Positions 59,987-64,000 of a stretch of DNA of 64,000 nucleotides are shown one piece after another. The notes beneath the pieces are model-generated. The model was not told where the DNA came from. It saw only the letters and a list, made by a program, of their open reading frames with translations, and ran no database searches. The position numbers and the translations under genes were made by a program. This stretch comes from an uncultured Psychroserpens sp. GTDB lineage: Bacteria > Bacteroidota > Bacteroidia > Flavobacteriales > Flavobacteriaceae. Location: contig NZ_CANMVN010000002.1 of the NCBI RefSeq assembly GCF_947501425.1, positions 310,001-374,000 on the forward strand, given 5' to 3'. The stretch's first letter is position 1; each line of letters begins with the position of its first letter.

Positions 59987-60315
59987 TGTTTTTTATCCTT
60001 ATCCATCATTTCTTTTATTTTACGCTCTTCCCAGTTTCTTCCGAAGAAAAAATCTGGACCATACACTCCAAGGAAATGAAAAAAGAGTCCTATTCCCCAA
60101 AATAGTGCTGTTGCAAATGTTCCAAAGCTCCATAATCGTCCGCCATTAATTACAATCATACTGATGATAAAAATATTAACAATGATATATGAAGCCAGAT
60201 GCCAGTAAAATCCAATAAGTGCTTTAACTTTTTTCTGAGCTCTTAGGTAAGCCTCTTCTCTTTCAAAAGCTCTTTTATGGTTGTTACTATCGTAAGGTTC
60301 TATCTTGTTTTCCAT
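59977..60315 (-). CDS. 2TM domain protein
   Basis: 112 residues, paralogous in layout to its neighbour: REEAYLRAQKKVKALIGFYWH, two helices (SYIIVNIFIISMIVING and FATALFWGIGLFFHFLGVYG), and FGRNWEERKIKEMMDKDKKHWE. It lies 12 bases after the histidine kinase gene and overlaps the next gene. Its C-terminal motif is shared with the kinase tail. Confidence 0.88.
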   Translation of the reverse strand: MENKIEPYDSNNHKRAFEREEAYLRAQKKVKALIGFYWHLASYIIVNIFIISMIVINGGRLWSFGTFATALFWGIGLFFHFLGVYGPDFFFGRNWEERKIKEMMDKDKKHWE

Positions 60316-60327
60316 GATATTTATATT

Positions 60328-61674
60328 TTAATTCCAACGTTGTTCCTCTTCCTCTTGCATGAATTTTTCAATTTTGCGCTGCTCCCAACTTTTTCCTAAA
60401 ACACCGTCATTTACATAGACTTTATAAGCGTGAAATGCTATTCCCATTCCCCATCCCAACATAGGAAACCAAAACCATTGTATGGTATTAGGAGTGTAAC
60501 GATACCAGATAAAAATTAGGAATGGTATCACTAAACAATAGGAAATTAATCCATAATAAAATTCTTTCATCTCTTCTACACGTTTGCGTGCTCTTACATA
60601 TCTGTCGTCAAAATCTGACTTAGGTTCTATTGCTTTCATAATTGATACTTGTTTTGTAAGCATTGGAATTGCTACTGCAAAACTGTTTGCTTGTTGATTG
60701 ATTGATACTGTTCTACTTGATAATAATTTGTAGCGTTGTTTAATATTTTCTAATCCTACTCCACTACTCTTTTTTACAATTTGTTTGGGCTGAAGGTTAT
60801 TCTCTACAACGAGCATACTCCCAGCTTCATATATTTTAATGTGCAACGGTTTACTACTCGTTACCATATTGTGCTTAACTGCATTTTCTAAAAGCAATTG
60901 TAATGACAATGGAACTACTTTACTTTCAGGATTTGACGCTTGATCCGGAATTTCAAAAATGATACTATCTTCAAAACGCATTTTTAAAAGTGACATATAG
61001 GTTCTGGCAAATTTCAACTCCTCGTCAACGGTTACCAGATCCTTATTTTTTTGCTCTAAAACGTAGCGATATACTTTTGATAAAGACGTTGTAAACTTTT
61101 GAGCATTCTTTGGATTTTCCTCAATTAAACTCGTTAATACATTTAAACTATTGAATAAAAAATGAGGATCTAATTGATTCTTTAAAGCGTCAAATTTCGC
61201 ACTTGCTGTTCCTGCTATAACCTTTTGCTCTTTGATCTTATTACGCTGATATCTATTATAGAATGCTGCAATATGAAAAATGGAAACAATTATTAAAGTG
61301 ATCCATAAACCGAAAGAATAGCCTTGCCAGGAATCATATCTTAGGAAATCTTCAATTGACACACCTTCATAAAAAACAGCAATTCCAAGTCTTAAACAAA
61401 AGATACCTACTAAGGTTAATATGGTTGCACCTAATATGCCAAGTACAATACGCTTTAATGTATCTCCTTTCTGCCATCTACGACGTTCCATGTAATTAAA
61501 AAACTCAGTGTTGATATATCCAAGTACAAAAGTATACAACTGATAGAATGCAAAATTTATTAAAAACTCATTGACCGATTTATAATTAAATCCTGTTGAA
61601 AGTGCAGTACCTATAACATAGATTACACATCCAATCAAAAAAGTAACAATGATATTTTTAAAGAATTTTGTCAT
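60328..61674 (-). CDS. LytS-like histidine kinase with C-terminal 2TM domain
   Basis: 448 residues. Four N-terminal helices form the sensor (FFKNIIVTFLIGCVIYVIG, FAFYQLYTFVLGYINTEFF, LGILGATILTLVGIFCLRL, FGLWITLIIVSIFHIAAFY). A His_kinase-type domain follows: KNQLDPHFLFNSLNVLTSLI with the phospho-His (about 170), QLLLENAVKHN (N box) and SSGVGLENIKQRYKLL (G box). A 2TM domain ends the protein (VRARKRVEEMKEFYYGLI, helices, GKSWEQRKIEKFMQEEEE), as in the two next genes. Likely phosphorylates the LytTR regulator. Confidence 0.93.
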   Translation of the reverse strand: MTKFFKNIIVTFLIGCVIYVIGTALSTGFNYKSVNEFLINFAFYQLYTFVLGYINTEFFNYMERRRWQKGDTLKRIVLGILGATILTLVGIFCLRLGIAVFYEGVSIEDFLRYDSWQGYSFGLWITLIIVSIFHIAAFYNRYQRNKIKEQKVIAGTASAKFDALKNQLDPHFLFNSLNVLTSLIEENPKNAQKFTTSLSKVYRYVLEQKNKDLVTVDEELKFARTYMSLLKMRFEDSIIFEIPDQASNPESKVVPLSLQLLLENAVKHNMVTSSKPLHIKIYEAGSMLVVENNLQPKQIVKKSSGVGLENIKQRYKLLSSRTVSINQQANSFAVAIPMLTKQVSIMKAIEPKSDFDDRYVRARKRVEEMKEFYYGLISYCLVIPFLIFIWYRYTPNTIQWFWFPMLGWGMGIAFHAYKVYVNDGVLGKSWEQRKIEKFMQEEEEQRWN

Positions 61675-61682
61675 AACTGTTT

Positions 61683-62306
61683 TTACTCTTTACAAGATTT
61701 TACAACCTGTTCTGCACGCTCTAATCCCCAATTAGGATGCAAATTGCTTTCTGGTTTAAAGGTAGCAAAAAGTTCAATTGATTTTTCTATTTCAGAACAA
61801 AACGGCTTTGTGTCTTGCCCAAAATAACGTGCGCTGCCCATAGCCCAATCTGCCTTACTAAATGCAACTCTTGGGTTTTCAGGAGCCAATTTGTAAGCTT
61901 TATTGTATAACTCTGTTATTTTTCCTGCGTACTTCATTCCGTAAGTCGCTCCATCATAAGCCACCCAATTCGTAAAAATCTGAGCTTGCATGACTATAAT
62001 TTCAGGATTGTTTTCACTTATTGCCATTGCGCTGTCCAAATGTTTCTGAGCTTTCTCGAGTTGCACTTTTAGAACGTTTATATCTTTAATATTCCAGCTT
62101 TTTAAACTATTGATCTGAGCTATATAATAATGAGGCAACCATTGATCTGTTTCAGCGTTAGAAATGCGTTCAAACATATTTTCTGCTTCGTCTACTTTAT
62201 TGTCTTGCCAAAGCTCAAACGCTTTTTGCATTCCTTTTTCAAAATTGCTTTGAGCATAGTTAATACCCGAAACTAATAGGAGTGTGATAATGATCACTTT
62301 TTTCAT
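61683..62306 (-). CDS. Secreted TPR-like protein
   Basis: 207 residues with a Sec signal peptide (MKKVIIITLLLVSGINYAQ). Two to three TPR-like units (KAFELWQDNKVDEAENMFERI, DSAMAISENNPEIIVMQAQIF, ELYNKAYKLAPENPRVAFSKADW) and one Cys pair near the end (KPFCSEIEK, VKSCKE). Family not named with confidence. It overlaps the DUF2141 gene by four bases and precedes the kinase by 8 bases. Confidence 0.78.
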   Translation of the reverse strand: MKKVIIITLLLVSGINYAQSNFEKGMQKAFELWQDNKVDEAENMFERISNAETDQWLPHYYIAQINSLKSWNIKDINVLKVQLEKAQKHLDSAMAISENNPEIIVMQAQIFTNWVAYDGATYGMKYAGKITELYNKAYKLAPENPRVAFSKADWAMGSARYFGQDTKPFCSEIEKSIELFATFKPESNLHPNWGLERAEQVVKSCKE

Positions 62307-62728
62307 AATGTTATAGTTTTTGTTACTGATTTATTATGTAATTCAAATTTTGCATCTTTCCATTTTGGTGGTCCCATAAACCCTCTCGCATTATTAGAGC
62401 AACCGTAATCCTCCTTAGGGATTCCTAGAAAATTACTATCTAATCTATTATTTCCATTTTCATCATGAAACATAGATATAGCATAAATCCCATTGGGTAC
62501 ATTTTTAAAAACAACTTCGCAACTGTTATTTTCAATATACGTGAATGATGCTTTATACCCTTTATCCAAAAATGTGTCCTGAGAATTATAAAGTGCTACA
62601 TACACTTTACCCTTATTATTATCAAGATTATCGATTTTGACAATAATATCTTGCCCTTTTAACTCTTGAGCATTAAGTACTGTATGACTCAATACAAAGA
62701 AAATTATGATTTTAACTAATGTGCTCAT
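62303..62728 (-). CDS. DUF2141 protein, secreted
   Basis: 141 residues, signal peptide ends near VLNAQ. The DUF2141 pattern is clear: IVKIDNLDNNKGKVYVALYNSQDTFLDKG, FKNVPNGIYAISMFHDENGNNRLDSNFLGIPKEDYGCSNNARGFMGPPKWKDAKFEL, in pieces. A small beta-sandwich of unknown function exported to the periplasm or surface. First gene of the six-gene LytS/LytTR operon. A -7-like GATATTTG (62776-62783, minus strand) lies 48 bases upstream. Confidence 0.9.
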   Translation of the reverse strand: MSTLVKIIIFFVLSHTVLNAQELKGQDIIVKIDNLDNNKGKVYVALYNSQDTFLDKGYKASFTYIENNSCEVVFKNVPNGIYAISMFHDENGNNRLDSNFLGIPKEDYGCSNNARGFMGPPKWKDAKFELHNKSVTKTITL

Positions 62729-62926
62729 AATGATTTATTTTTTTACTGAAAATTTGTTCAGCTTGATTGATGAGACAAATATCATACAGAAGTTAAGATT
62801 CTTAAAAAGCGAATGACCGAATTGTGATTTTTTATGGACGAATTGTAAAAAACTAAAAAAAGAGTAACTTATTTACATACTTTACTACTAATGAAGTATG
62901 TATTCACTAACTTAAAATCTGATACA

Positions 62927-64000
62927 ATGAAAACATTAGCTTTAGCTCTCTTTAGTTTATTAATCTGCACTACTGTTGATGCCCAAGACAAACGTCTTAA
63001 AGGCATTGATAAAGAACTCAACAAAATTCTTGAAACCACTAATGCTGCAGGTTTTGCTGTAGCTGTAGTAGAAGGCGATAAGATAATTTATGCAAAAGGA
63101 TTTGGTTATAGAGATTATGAAAATAAAGTTCCTGCCGATGCCAACACACTATTTGCTATTGGGTCATCAACAAAAGCATTCACTTCTTCTATTCTAGGTT
63201 TACTTAGAGAGGATGACAAATTATCTTTTGACGATAATCCCAGAAAATATATTCCAGAATTAGAGTTTTACAATAATGATCTTAATAACAATTTGATCAT
63301 TAAAGATCTTATGCGACATAGTTCTGGTATACCAAGACATGATGGGTCGTGGTACTTTTTTCCAACCCATGACAAAGACAGTTTAATTATGCGATTAAAA
63401 TATCAAGAACCCTTTACAGGCATAAGACAACAATGGTATTATAACAATTTCGGATTTTTAATTCAAGGAGTTATAGCTGAAAAGATTACTGGTAAAAGCT
63501 GGGAAGATAATATTAGAGACCACTTCTTCAAACCCTTAGGAATGAACCGATCAAATGCTACCATTGCCGAAATGAAAGCAAGTTCAAATGCTGCATTTGG
63601 ATATGAGCTCAAGGAAAATGGCTCAATACGTAAAATGGATTATTACGATATTGCTGCGATGTCTCCTGCTGGAAGTATTAACAGTAGTGTAAATGACATG
63701 AGCAAATGGATTACACTGTGGTTGCAAAACGGAAAATTTAATGACGAGCAAATCCTTTCTGAAAATTATATAAAGGAAGCCATGAGTGCGCAAATGGTTA
63801 TGGGTGGAGGCGTTCCAGATGAAAAATTTCCAGATATTCACTTTTCAAGTTATGGATATGGTTGGATGATGCAATCTTATAAAGGACATTATCGTGTTGA
63901 ACATGGTGGCAATATTGATGGTTTTTCAGCTAGTGTTGCTTTTTACCCAACAGATAATATAGGCATTGTTGTTTTGGCTAACCAAAATGGGTCTTCTGTT
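62927..64000 (+). CDS. Beta-lactamase-fold serine hydrolase (partial at right edge)
   Basis: The frame from ATG 62927 stays open to the last base (358 codons), so the C-terminus is outside the window. A signal peptide (MKTLALALFSLLICTTVDAQ) favours this start over the in-frame ATG at 62891. Class C beta-lactamase / esterase motifs are complete: SSTK (SxxK) in FAIGSSTKAFTSSIL, YNN (YxN) in WYYNNFGF, and HGG in VEHGGNIDGFSA. This family includes D-aminopeptidases, esterases and beta-lactamases; the substrate cannot be told. Divergent from the LytS/LytTR operon. Confidence 0.9.
   Translation, partial: MKTLALALFSLLICTTVDAQDKRLKGIDKELNKILETTNAAGFAVAVVEGDKIIYAKGFGYRDYENKVPADANTLFAIGSSTKAFTSSILGLLREDDKLSFDDNPRKYIPELEFYNNDLNNNLIIKDLMRHSSGIPRHDGSWYFFPTHDKDSLIMRLKYQEPFTGIRQQWYYNNFGFLIQGVIAEKITGKSWEDNIRDHFFKPLGMNRSNATIAEMKASSNAAFGYELKENGSIRKMDYYDIAAMSPAGSINSSVNDMSKWITLWLQNGKFNDEQILSENYIKEAMSAQMVMGGGVPDEKFPDIHFSSYGYGWMMQSYKGHYRVEHGGNIDGFSASVAFYPTDNIGIVVLANQNGSSV

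Noticed and set aside
62771-62785. Possible sixth Fnr-like box before the LytS/LytTR operon
   Set aside because: GACAAATATCAT matches part of the ccoI box, but the left half is AGAC instead of TGAC, and no TAnnTTTG lies 29.5 bases away in either direction.
1-64000. CRISPR arrays, tRNA or rRNA genes, insertion sequences, prophage
   Set aside because: I looked for regular repeat-spacer units, cloverleaf sequences, transposase or integrase motifs and long terminal repeats and found none.

Overview
The window is AT-rich, densely coded chromosomal DNA from a marine-type member of the Flavobacteriaceae (Bacteroidota). The basis is the fused CcoN/CcoO oxidase subunit, type IX secretion (T9SS) C-terminal sorting domains, the TonB receptor with a carboxypeptidase-regulatory-like N-terminus, 2TM and LytTR proteins, many lipoproteins, and -7 promoter elements of the Bacteroidota form TAnnTTTG. 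I see no rRNA, tRNA, CRISPR array, prophage or insertion sequence. The genus cannot be fixed from the sequence alone.

Layout. 1-5.7 kb: end of a MarR-like regulator and a fadN-fadA-fadE fatty acid beta-oxidation operon. 5.8-10.6 kb: secreted or lipid-anchored proteins (PD40 propeller with SnoaL, DUF6265, CBM9-like, M28 and M23 peptidases). 10.6-15.7 kb: two paralogous leftward T9SS-sorted surface protein genes with duplicated leaders and terminators. 15.7-19.6 kb: a YdeI-like gene, a small membrane protein and a MoxR-type ATPase/VWA pair. 19.6-29.0 kb: an Fnr-like regulator, divergent ccoI, then the cbb3 oxidase operon ccoS-NO-Q-P-G-H and a SafE-like membrane protein. 29-32.3 kb: PLP decarboxylase, CBS-domain protein, NsrR-like Rrf2 regulator, deoD. 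32.3-39.8 kb: a leftward clade II nitrous oxide reductase operon (cytochrome c, fasciclin lipoprotein, nosZ, membrane protein, nosL, nosD, nosF, nosY, lipoprotein). 39.9-48.8 kb: VPS10-like propeller protein, S9 peptidase, UspA, hemN, YdeI-like protein, sodC. 48.8-51 kb: ECF sigma factor, anti-sigma factor and a membrane protein. 51-56 kb: a leftward operon of two DUF4331-type proteins, a TPR lipoprotein and a TonB receptor. 56-58.9 kb: LETM1-like protein, polytopic membrane protein and J-domain protein. 58.9-62.7 kb: a six-gene LytS/LytTR operon rich in 2TM domains. The right end cuts a serine hydrolase.

The strongest systems-level signal is a low-oxygen/N2O respiration regulon. Five dyads of the form TGAY-N4-RTCA lie before ccoI, ccoS, the CBS gene, the nos operon and hemN. 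In every case the dyad centre is exactly 29.5 bases upstream of the first base of a TAnnTTTG-like -7 element. That is class II activator geometry, and the Fnr-like regulator encoded at 19629-20306 is the obvious candidate to bind all five. Together these genes would build a high-affinity oxidase, supply anaerobic haem, mature copper enzymes and reduce N2O. The CBS protein is the least explained member.
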